Shown here one piece after another: positions 54,187 to 61,184 of a DNA stretch of 64,000 nucleotides. Under the pieces are notes generated by a model. It saw only the letters and a program-made list of their open reading frames with translations. It did not search any database and had not been told where the DNA came from. Source of the stretch: Pseudotabrizicola alkalilacus (GTDB taxonomy: Bacteria > Pseudomonadota > Alphaproteobacteria > Rhodobacterales > Rhodobacteraceae); contig NZ_QWEY01000010.1 of the NCBI RefSeq assembly GCF_003443995.1, forward strand, positions 124,001 to 188,000, written 5' to 3'. The position numbers and the translations under genes were made by a program. Numbering within the stretch: position 1 is the first letter of the stretch; each line of letters starts with the position of its first letter.

Positions 54187-55368
54187 ATGAAAAAACTGCT
54201 TCTTGCCACCGCCGCCACCGCGCTGTTTGCCGGGGCCTCTTCGGCTGAAGATGTCAAGATGGGCATCATTCTGGGCTTCACCGGCCCGCTGGAATCGATC
54301 ACCCCGAACATGGCCACCGGGGCCGAACTGGCGATCACCGAAGTCAACGAGTCGGGTAAATTCACCCTTGGCACCGTGGTTCCGGTCCGCGCCGACTCCA
54401 CCTGTATCGACGCCGCTGCCGCCACCGCCGCCGCCGACCGCCTGATCACCGCCGAAGGCATCAAGGCCATCATGGGCGCCGATTGCTCGGGTGTGACCGG
54501 CGCGATCCTGCAAAACGCCGCGCGCACCAATGGCGTGGCGATGATCTCGCCCTCGGCCACCTCGCCGGCACTGTCGACCGCCGAGGATGACGGGCTGTTC
54601 TTCCGCACCGCCCCGTCTGATGCGCGTCAGGGCGTGGTGATGACCGAAATCCTGATGGACAAGGGCATCAAGACCGTCGCTCTGACCTATACCAACAACG
54701 ACTACGGTAAGGGTCTGGCCGACAGCTTTGCCGAAGCCTTCACCGCAGCGGGCGGCACCGTGACCATCAACGCCCCGCATGAAGATGACAAAGCCGACTA
54801 TTCGGCCGAAGTCGCGTCCCTGGCCTCGGCTGGTGGCGAAGTGCTGGTGGTGGCGGGCTATACCGACAAGGGCGGCAAGTCGATCATCCAGGCCTCGCTC
54901 GATTCGGGCGCGTTTTCCACCTTCGTCCTGCCCGACGGCATGGTTGGCCAAAAGCTGGTCGATGACATCGGCGAAGGCCTGACCGGCTCGTTCGGCCAAT
55001 ACCCCGGCACCGACAGCCAGGGCGCTGAGGTGTTCCAGAGCCTTGCCACCGCCGCTGGCTTCGACGGCACCTCGGCCTTTGCGCCGGAATCCTATGATGC
55101 CGCCGCGCTGATCATGCTGGCCATGGCCGCTGCCGGATCGACAGACTCCAAGGATTGGGCTCCCAAAGTGATGGATCTGGCCAACGCCCCCGGCGAGCCG
55201 ATCCTGCCGGGTGAGCTGGGCAAAGCGCTGGAGCTGATCGCCGCAGGCACCGACATCGACTATGTCGGCGCCACCGCCGTCGAGCTGATCGGACCGGGCG
55301 AAAGCGCCGGTAACTACCGCGAGATCGAGATCAAGGACGGCAAGATCGAAACCATCCGGTTCCGCTGA
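54187..55368 (+). CDS. branched-chain amino acid ABC transporter substrate-binding protein
   Basis: Periplasmic receptor of the LivK/Peripla_BP_6 family, 393 residues. Signal peptide ends ASSA near residue 20; the mature protein has MGIILGFTGPLESI and a GADCSGVTGAIL and SPSATSPAL pattern typical of the family, with a C-terminal lobe around PESYDAAALI. The ATG at 54187 follows GGGAGAC; the frame upstream is not family-like. Separate from livG by a hairpin and about 115 bases. Confidence 0.92.
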   Translation: MKKLLLATAATALFAGASSAEDVKMGIILGFTGPLESITPNMATGAELAITEVNESGKFTLGTVVPVRADSTCIDAAAATAAADRLITAEGIKAIMGADCSGVTGAILQNAARTNGVAMISPSATSPALSTAEDDGLFFRTAPSDARQGVVMTEILMDKGIKTVALTYTNNDYGKGLADSFAEAFTAAGGTVTINAPHEDDKADYSAEVASLASAGGEVLVVAGYTDKGGKSIIQASLDSGAFSTFVLPDGMVGQKLVDDIGEGLTGSFGQYPGTDSQGAEVFQSLATAAGFDGTSAFAPESYDAAALIMLAMAAAGSTDSKDWAPKVMDLANAPGEPILPGELGKALELIAAGTDIDYVGATAVELIGPGESAGNYREIEIKDGKIETIRFR

Positions 55369-55391
55369 TCGCGGCTGAAGACCACCAAGCA

Positions 55392-55413
55392 CGGCCCGGA
55401 GAAATCCGGGCCG
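55392..55413 (+). terminator. intercistronic hairpin between binding protein and livG
   Basis: A perfect 9-bp stem (CGGCCCGGA / TCCGGGCCG) with a 4-base loop, followed by TTGCC. The weak U run suggests partial termination or 3' mRNA stabilisation, which would give more binding protein than ATPase, the usual need of such importers. Confidence 0.7.
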
Positions 55414-55482
55414 TTGCCATAAGACAAAGCCTCCGCGCCCGGAAAATCCGGACCACGCGACGGAAGGTTCAGGGGAAAATGC

Positions 55483-56271
55483 ATGATCGAGGTTAAAAAC
55501 CTGTCCCGCCATTTCGGCGGCTTTCGCGCGGTTGACGGCGCGTCGCTGTCGATTGCGTCGGGCTCTGTCACCGGGCTGATCGGCCCCAATGGCGCGGGCA
55601 AGACCACGCTGTTCAATGTGGTGGCCGGGCGGTTGAAGCCCACCAGCGGCACGGTCCAGATGGCGGGCGAGGATATCACCGGCCTGCCGCCGCATGAGCT
55701 GTTTCACAAGGGCCTGTTGCGCACCTTTCAGATCGCGCATGAATTCGGCTCGATGTCCTGTGTCGAGAACCTGATGATGGTGCCCGGCGCGCAACAGGGC
55801 GAAGTGCTGTGGAACGCATGGTTCCGCCGCGGTGCCGTGCGCGCCGAAGAAGAGCGGCTGCGCGTCAAGGCGCAGGACGTGCTGAAATTCCTGACCATCG
55901 ACCATCTGGCCGATCAAAAGGCCAGCCAGATTTCGGGCGGGCAGAAAAAGCTGCTGGAACTGGGGCGCACGATGATGGTCGACGCCAAGATCGTGTTTCT
56001 GGACGAGGTCGGCGCCGGGGTGAACCGCACCCTGCTGAACACCATCGGCGACGCGATTTTGCGGCTGAATGCCGAGCGCGGCTATACCTTTTGTGTGATC
56101 GAACATGACATGGATTTCATCGGGCGGCTGTGCAACCCGGTGATCTGCATGGCCGAGGGCAAGGTGCTGGCGCAGGGCACGGTGGACGAGGTCAAGAACG
56201 ATGAGCGGGTGATCGAGGCCTATCTGGGCACCGGATTGAAGAACAAGATCAAGGAGGCCGCCCATGGCTGA
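55483..56271 (+). CDS. livG: branched-chain amino acid ABC transporter ATP-binding protein LivG
   Basis: Cytoplasmic ATPase, 262 residues. Walker A GPNGAGKT (34-41), signature ISGGQKKLLE, Walker B KIVFLDEVGAGV and the switch His in VIEHDMDFI are visible. Normal LivG carries the extra segment seen around residues 95-130. Its last codons CAT GGC TGA overlap an ATG at 56264 in another frame, which is the apparent ancestral livF start. Confidence 0.93.
   Translation: MIEVKNLSRHFGGFRAVDGASLSIASGSVTGLIGPNGAGKTTLFNVVAGRLKPTSGTVQMAGEDITGLPPHELFHKGLLRTFQIAHEFGSMSCVENLMMVPGAQQGEVLWNAWFRRGAVRAEEERLRVKAQDVLKFLTIDHLADQKASQISGGQKKLLELGRTMMVDAKIVFLDEVGAGVNRTLLNTIGDAILRLNAERGYTFCVIEHDMDFIGRLCNPVICMAEGKVLAQGTVDEVKNDERVIEAYLGTGLKNKIKEAAHG
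56251..56269 (+). promoter_or_regulatory. strong Shine-Dalgarno and start now detached from livF
   Basis: AAGGAGG at 56251-56257 lies 6 bases before an ATG at 56264, ideal spacing. In the uninterrupted arrangement this would be the livF site. In this strain it instead drives a 38-codon ORF because a 99-base insert separates it from the annotated livF ATG at 56373. Confidence 0.6.
56262..56271 (+). repeat. direct repeat, left copy (CCATGGCTGA)
   Basis: CCATGGCTGA is found at 56262-56271 and again at 56371-56380, 109 bases apart. It contains both the livG stop and an ATG. It looks like a target-site duplication flanking the insert. Confidence 0.7.
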
Positions 56272-56380
56272 CCAGACACGCCTGATGTTCTGCGAAAATC
56301 AGGTAAATCACCAATTTTCTGCGAAAATTGCAAAAGTGAATTTTCGCAGAAAATTCGTGGGAGTCGTGCACCATGGCTGA
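56264..56380 (+). CDS. 38-codon ORF bridging livG and livF
   Basis: Starts at the ATG next to the AAGGAGG site and runs open through the whole insert to a TGA that overlaps the livF ATG (56373) by 8 bases. The product (MADQTRLMFC..., ending VVHHG) has no recognisable motif and is partly encoded by palindromes, so it is probably not functional as a protein. Its value may be to keep livF translation coupled to upstream translation. Ribosome profiling is needed to confirm translation. Confidence 0.35.
   Translation: MADQTRLMFCENQVNHQFSAKIAKVNFRRKFVGVVHHG
56272..56370 (+). mobile_element. 99-base palindrome-rich insertion between livG and livF
   Basis: Bracketed by 10-base direct repeats. It holds a perfect 17-bp inverted repeat (56313-56329 and 56339-56355, AATTTTCTGCGAAAATT and its reverse complement; 9-base loop) and another partial copy at 56288-56301. 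Each arm is itself nearly palindromic. No transposase, so it would be a non-autonomous element moved by an unknown factor. The core also occurs near 20022 and 50141. Confidence 0.55.
56371..56380 (+). repeat. direct repeat, right copy (CCATGGCTGA)
   Basis: Second copy of the 10-base repeat that flanks the insert. It includes the livF start codon at 56373 and the stop of the bridging ORF. Confidence 0.7.
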
Positions 56381-57083
56381 GCCCTTTCTGATCGGCGAGG
56401 CGATGACCGGCGGCTACGGCGGCGCGGATATTCTGCACGGCTGCACCATCGCGGTAGAACCGGGCGAAATCGCCGTCATCGTCGGCCCCAATGGCGCGGG
56501 CAAATCCACCGCCATGAAGGCTGTCTTCGGCATGTTGTCCTTGCGCGCGGGCGCGGTGCGCCTCAAGGGCGAGGACATCACCGCCCTGACCCCGCAGGCG
56601 CGGGTCGCCAAGGGCATGGCCTTTGTGCCGCAGACCAGCAACATCTTTACCACGATGACCGTCGAGGAAAATCTGGAGATGGGCGCGTTCCTGCGCCGCG
56701 ACGACATCCGGGGCACGATGGATCAGGTCTATACCCTGTTCCCGATCCTCAAGGAAAAGCGCAATCAGGCGGCAGGCGAATTGTCGGGCGGTCAACGCCA
56801 GCAGGTCGCGGTGGGCCGAGCCCTGATGACGCAGCCTTCGGTGCTCATGCTCGACGAGCCGACCGCAGGCGTCAGCCCGATCGTGATGGACGAGTTGTTT
56901 GACCGCATCATCGAAGTGGCGCGCTCCGGCATCTCGATCCTGATGGTGGAACAGAACGCCCGCCAGGCGCTGGAGATCGCCGACAAGGGCTATGTTCTGG
57001 TGCAGGGCGGCAACCGCTTTACCGGCACCGGACAGGCCTTGCTGGCCGACCCCGATGTGCGCAAATCATTCCTGGGGGGCTGA
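56373..57083 (+). CDS. livF: branched-chain amino acid ABC transporter ATP-binding protein LivF
   Basis: Second ATPase of the transporter, 236 residues. Walker A GPNGAGKS (38-45), signature LSGGQRQQ, Walker B VLMLDEPTAGV and the switch region MVEQNARQAL are complete. The N-terminus MAEPFLIGEA is normal. Only a weak GGGAG lies before its ATG now, so translation may depend on coupling with the bridging ORF. It is 3 bases from livH. Confidence 0.94.
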   Translation: MAEPFLIGEAMTGGYGGADILHGCTIAVEPGEIAVIVGPNGAGKSTAMKAVFGMLSLRAGAVRLKGEDITALTPQARVAKGMAFVPQTSNIFTTMTVEENLEMGAFLRRDDIRGTMDQVYTLFPILKEKRNQAAGELSGGQRQQVAVGRALMTQPSVLMLDEPTAGVSPIVMDELFDRIIEVARSGISILMVEQNARQALEIADKGYVLVQGGNRFTGTGQALLADPDVRKSFLGG

Positions 57084-57086
57084 GCC

Positions 57087-58097
57087 ATGGATATCCTCAA
57101 CGCCCTTGTGGCATTCCTCAATTTCGTCTTCATCCCCGGTCTGGCTTACGGTGCGCAACTCGCGCTGGGTGCCTTGGGGGCCACGCTGATCTATTCCATC
57201 CTGCGGTTTTCCAACTTTGCCCATGGTGACACCATGGCCATCGGCACGGTGTTTGTGATCCTGCTGACCTGGGGCCTGCAGTCGATGGGCATCAGCTTTG
57301 GCCCGCTGCCCACCGCCCTGCTGGCGCTGCCGGTCGGCATCGCGCTGACGGCAGTGCTGCTGCTGGCCACCGACCGCGTGGTTTACCGCTATTACCGCCG
57401 GGTCAAAGCCGCGCCGGTGATCCTCGTCATGGCCTCTCTGGGCGTCATGTTCATCCTGAACGGTGTCACCCGCTTCATCATCGGCACCAGCGACATCAGC
57501 TTTACCGATGGCGAGCGCTTCATCCTGACCGCAGGCGATTTCCGCAGCTGGTCCGGTCTGGCCGAGGGGCTGGCGATCCGCACCACCCAAGGGGTCACCG
57601 TCGTCATCGCGATGATCGCCGTGGCCCTGCTGTTCTGGTTCCTGCAAAAGACCCGTACAGGCAAGTCGATGCGGGCGTTTTCAGACAATGAGGATCTGGC
57701 GCTGCTGTCAGGTATCAACCCTGACAAAGTGGTGGCTGTGACATGGATCGTCGCCGCTGCCCTCGCCACCACCGCAGGCACGCTTTACGGACTGGACAAG
57801 GGCTTCAGCCCCTTCACCTATTTCCAGCTGTTGCTACCGATCTTTGCTGCCGCCATCGTCGGCGGTCTGGGCAGCCCGATCGGGGCGATTGCCGGGGGCT
57901 TTGTCATCGCCTTTTCCGAGGTGATGGTGACCTACGCCTGGAAAAAGGTGGTCACCTATCTGGTGCCCGAGGCGATGGCCCCCAGCGGCCTCGTGCAGCT
58001 GATGTCCACCGACTATAAATTCGCTGTCAGCTTTGTGATCCTGATCATCGTGTTGCTGGTGATGCCCACCGGCCTGTTCAAAGGAAAATCGGTATGA
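57087..58097 (+). CDS. livH: branched-chain amino acid ABC transporter permease LivH
   Basis: Inner-membrane permease, 336 residues, with about eight helices. The N-terminus has LAYGAQLALGALGATLIYSILRFSNFAHGD, the family signature, and the EAA-like loop occurs at MRAFSDNEDLALLSGINPDKV. It overlaps livM by 4 bases (ATGA). Normal length for Rhodobacterales. Confidence 0.94.
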   Translation: MDILNALVAFLNFVFIPGLAYGAQLALGALGATLIYSILRFSNFAHGDTMAIGTVFVILLTWGLQSMGISFGPLPTALLALPVGIALTAVLLLATDRVVYRYYRRVKAAPVILVMASLGVMFILNGVTRFIIGTSDISFTDGERFILTAGDFRSWSGLAEGLAIRTTQGVTVVIAMIAVALLFWFLQKTRTGKSMRAFSDNEDLALLSGINPDKVVAVTWIVAAALATTAGTLYGLDKGFSPFTYFQLLLPIFAAAIVGGLGSPIGAIAGGFVIAFSEVMVTYAWKKVVTYLVPEAMAPSGLVQLMSTDYKFAVSFVILIIVLLVMPTGLFKGKSV

Positions 58098-59437
58098 GCG
58101 GCGCACAAGGCACATCGCAGATGACCGCACAGGCCGCCGCAGGGCCCGGTCGCGGCCTGCTCCTCGCGGCGCTGGTGGCGGCGCTGTTCTTCGCCACCGG
58201 CATGTTGCAAAGCTGGACGCTGGCGCTCTTGATCGTCAACATGGCGCTGGTCTCGTCGATCATGGCGCTGGGGGTCAATATCCAATGGGGCTATGCCGGG
58301 CTGTTCTCGGTCGGCACCATGGGCTTTGTCGCGCTTGGCGGGCTGTCGGTGGTGCTGGTCTCGTCCTCCCCGGCCCCCGGTGGCTGGGCCGCTGGCGGCC
58401 CCGGCATCGTGCTTGGCCTGCTGATGGGGGCGGCCACCATTGCCGCCGCCGTGATGGCCGCCGCAAAACTGCCAAAGGGCCGCACCCGCACCCTTGGCGT
58501 GGCCGTGATCCTGATCGTCGGCTTCTTCATCTTCCGCGCCATCTTTGACCCCGCCGTACAGGCGGTGGAGGCGAACAATCCCGCCGCCCATGGCAACCTT
58601 GGCGGGCTGGGCCTGCCGGTGCTGATGGCCTGGCCGGTGGGCGGCCTCTTGGCCGCCGCCGTCGCCTGGGCCATCGGCAAGACCGCCCTTGGCCTGCGCT
58701 CGGACTATCTGGCCATCGCCACGCTGGGCATCGCCGAGATCATCCTCGCCGTGCTGAAAAACGAAGACTGGCTTGGGCGTGGCGTCAAGAACGTGATCTC
58801 CCTGCCCCGCCCGGTGCCCTATGAGGTCGACCTGCAGCGCAGCCAGGCCTTCCTTGATTGGGCCAGCAGCTGGGGCTTCGACCCGATCACCGCCTCGTCC
58901 ATCGTGGTGCGGCTGATGTACACCGGCCTGTTCGCCGCGGTACTGCTGGCGCTGATCTGGCTGTCACAGGCCGCGCTCCACAGCCCCTGGGGCCGGATGA
59001 TGCGCGCCATCCGCGACAACGAGGTGTCTGCCGAAGCGATGGGCAAGGACGTGACCCGCCGCCACCTGCAGGTCTTTATCCTCGGCAGCGCCGTCATCGG
59101 CATCGCGGGCGCAATGATGACCACGCTCGATGGCCAGCTCACCCCCGGCTCCTACTCGCCGTTGCGCTTTACCTTCCTGATCTGGGTGATGGTGATCGTG
59201 GGTGGGTCGGGCAACAACTGGGGCTCGGTGCTGGGCGGCTTCCTGATCTGGTGGCTCTGGGTGATGGTGGAACCCATCGGCAACGGGTTGATGACCGTGC
59301 TGACCTCCGGCATGTCCGACGGCTGGCTGAAAGCCCACCTGATCAACTCCGCCGCCCATATGCGGCTGTTGACGATGGGGGTGATCCTGCTGCTGGTGCT
59401 GAGGTTCGCGCCGAAGGGGTTGTTGCCGGAAAGGTGA
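58094..59437 (+). CDS. livM: branched-chain amino acid ABC transporter permease LivM, enlarged
   Basis: Second permease, 447 residues against about 320-420 in most relatives. Residues about 40-80 carry the usual GVNIQWGYAGLFSVGTMGFVALGG block. After it, an additional section (about 95-185) with two or three hydrophobic stretches precedes LRSDYLAIATLGIAEI. The EAA-type loop RDNEVSAEAMGKDV and the C-terminal helices are normal. Ends at a strong terminator. Confidence 0.92.
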   Translation: MSGAQGTSQMTAQAAAGPGRGLLLAALVAALFFATGMLQSWTLALLIVNMALVSSIMALGVNIQWGYAGLFSVGTMGFVALGGLSVVLVSSSPAPGGWAAGGPGIVLGLLMGAATIAAAVMAAAKLPKGRTRTLGVAVILIVGFFIFRAIFDPAVQAVEANNPAAHGNLGGLGLPVLMAWPVGGLLAAAVAWAIGKTALGLRSDYLAIATLGIAEIILAVLKNEDWLGRGVKNVISLPRPVPYEVDLQRSQAFLDWASSWGFDPITASSIVVRLMYTGLFAAVLLALIWLSQAALHSPWGRMMRAIRDNEVSAEAMGKDVTRRHLQVFILGSAVIGIAGAMMTTLDGQLTPGSYSPLRFTFLIWVMVIVGGSGNNWGSVLGGFLIWWLWVMVEPIGNGLMTVLTSGMSDGWLKAHLINSAAHMRLLTMGVILLLVLRFAPKGLLPER

Positions 59438-59456
59438 CAGTTACTCTGAGGGATAC

Positions 59457-59492
59457 AAAGGGGCAGGCGCGGTCAAACCGGCCTGCCCCTTT
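59457..59492 (+). terminator. intrinsic terminator of the liv operon
   Basis: A perfect 12-bp stem (AAAGGGGCAGGC / GCCTGCCCCTTT, 12-base loop) lies 20 bases after the livM stop. The stem's own A/T ends give a short U run. It may also serve the convergent DUF1353 gene. Confidence 0.9.
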
Positions 59493-59547
59493 CACATTTA
59501 AGAACTCCAACAGACGTTCCGGCACCCGGCGAAGCCGTGGGACCGAA

Positions 59548-60240
59548 TTATTCCGTGGCCAATGCCCCGAATTCGATATTTGATCGGATGATCCCACTCG
59601 GGTTATGCAGATAAATATCCCCCGGACGTTCGGCGCGGGCCATGTCTTCCACAGCCTCCATCCCGACAACACGGCCTGCTTCGATCTCTGCCATCATGCG
59701 GGCGAAGGACTCGGTGTATTCCGTTGTGCCGAATGTCGGTCCGGACTGCTCAAGCTCCAGTACAACAGCCTGTTGAACGCAATACATCGTATTCGGACAC
59801 GGTTTGCCTTTCATACGCGTAATCCACTTGCCCGAGCCGATCAAAACGCCCGCATAGAGCACCGAAGCCCGATCCACCGGCACGCCGGATTCAACAAGTG
59901 CCTCGTAAAACATACGCTGCGTTTCAAACCAGCCCCGGACCGGGCGCCCGGATTTGGAATAATGATCGTGCAGCACCGATGCCGGCACATATTCAGGGGT
60001 AAAGGGAACTCCGACAAAGCGCTGCGCCCATCGTGGGATAGACGCGCCATCGGTCACATTGCCCTTTGCTGCCTCCCACCCGACATTGCGACTATCATAA
60101 AAGCCAAACCCCTCGCTCAATGTGCAGGTGCCGGACTTCTCGCAGCCTGTCGGCTCAAGTACAAGCTTTCCGACAAATTGCGCGGCAACAGGGCTGGCAA
60201 CGAACGAAAAAAGGATGGTTACGAGTGCTTTCAAACGCAT
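59548..60240 (-). CDS. secreted DUF1353 family protein
   Basis: A 230-residue protein with a signal peptide (AAQF near residue 20). The DUF1353 pattern is visible as VTDGASIPRWAQRFVGVPFTPEYVPASVLHDHYSK, where the D-G-A-S-I-P and H-D-x-Y residues are conserved. It has a lower GC and more A/T-ending codons than its neighbours, which may mean recent transfer or a phage origin, since DUF1353 is frequent in phages. The ATG at 60240 follows GAGGAAAC. Function unknown. Confidence 0.8.
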   Translation of the reverse strand: MRLKALVTILFSFVASPVAAQFVGKLVLEPTGCEKSGTCTLSEGFGFYDSRNVGWEAAKGNVTDGASIPRWAQRFVGVPFTPEYVPASVLHDHYSKSGRPVRGWFETQRMFYEALVESGVPVDRASVLYAGVLIGSGKWITRMKGKPCPNTMYCVQQAVVLELEQSGPTFGTTEYTESFARMMAEIEAGRVVGMEAVEDMARAERPGDIYLHNPSGIIRSNIEFGALATE

Positions 60241-60494
60241 CTGTTTCCTCCACAATGTTCAGGCATCTTGACCTGAATGATTAAAATACAAATCCGCCAC
60301 GTTCTTATGCCACGACAGGCTGATTGATTTTTGGCATTTGGTCAACTTTACACCCAAAACTCTCGCTGGCAGAGATGCGAAAGCGGCCTCTGTACCACCC
60401 CCTGTTCCCATCCCTCGCCCCCCGCGCTATACCCGCCCCCTTGGGCAGCACCGTGCTGCACAGCAGCACTTGCGCTGCGGAAAGGGTGATCATC

Positions 60495-61091
60495 ATGCTG
60501 TGGGATATCAGAACGCTCATGCGGCCTGCGCTGTCGGTCATTGACCTGATCCCCAACATCCACCGCACCCCGGCGCTTGCCAGCTTGCGCCGGGCGGTGC
60601 TGGAGGGGCGGCCTGCCACCCTGCGGCTGTCGGACGAAGACCGCGAATTTGCCTTTCATGATGCCCATGTGCAGCTGACCTCGCCCATCGGGGCGCGGGT
60701 GCTGCGCATTCTGTATGACACCGGCAATCTGAAACTGAAAAAGCCGCCCGCGAAATCGCTGCCCGCGCTGGAGGCCTATATCGCGTCTGAGCCCGCCTTC
60801 CGCGCCGAAGTGGCGCGGATCATCGCCGCCGATGATGCAAAGCGCACCCGACAGGCCGCCATCATCGCCGACCCCGGCATCGCCCGGCCCGAAGACCTCA
60901 GCCCCGACCTGATCGACAAGGTGATCTCGGCCCGTCTGGGCCATACCGCCACCGGATCGCTGGAGATTGCGGGCATCCTGTGCCACCGCAGCCTTGTCAC
61001 CGCCGACGAAAACGGGCGCACCCGTGCAGAGTCCACCCTTGCCTGCTGGTGGACCGACAGCACCGGCCAGCATCACGGCGACCCGGTCTAA
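60495..61091 (+). CDS. conserved-looking protein of unknown function
   Basis: A 198-residue protein read from ATG 60495 with AAAGGG upstream; an earlier in-frame start is possible but not supported. It begins LWDIRTLMRPALSVIDLIPNIHRTP and contains a polar region rich in Arg, Ala and Asp, ending CWWTDSTGQHHGDPV with a Cys/Trp/His cluster. I do not recognise the family. It lies 93 bases upstream of the DMGDH-like gene on the same strand. Confidence 0.5.
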   Translation: MLWDIRTLMRPALSVIDLIPNIHRTPALASLRRAVLEGRPATLRLSDEDREFAFHDAHVQLTSPIGARVLRILYDTGNLKLKKPPAKSLPALEAYIASEPAFRAEVARIIAADDAKRTRQAAIIADPGIARPEDLSPDLIDKVISARLGHTATGSLEIAGILCHRSLVTADENGRTRAESTLACWWTDSTGQHHGDPV

Positions 61092-61102
61092 GACCACCCA
61101 TC

Positions 61103-61121
61103 CGCGACATTTCCTGTCGCG
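61103..61121 (+). promoter_or_regulatory. hairpin in the leader of the DMGDH-like gene
   Basis: CGCGACA / TGTCGCG with a 5-base loop lies 11 bases after the previous stop and 64 bases before the ATG. No U run follows. It could be an attenuator, an operator or an mRNA stabiliser. Confidence 0.35.
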
Positions 61122-61184
61122 CCCTGACATGCCCCCCGCGCCCCGCCCCGCCACTCTGACAGGCAAAGGCAACGGAGTGCTGCA

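Noticed and set aside
54184-56265. 693-codon open frame on the minus strand opposite the liv receptor and livG
   Set aside because: Opposite strand of two strongly conserved genes; composition is of shadow type and no ribosome binding site or motif is present.
61092-61184. Glycine riboswitch upstream of the DMGDH-like gene
   Set aside because: The 93-base leader has one simple hairpin and lacks the length and conserved cores of a glycine aptamer.
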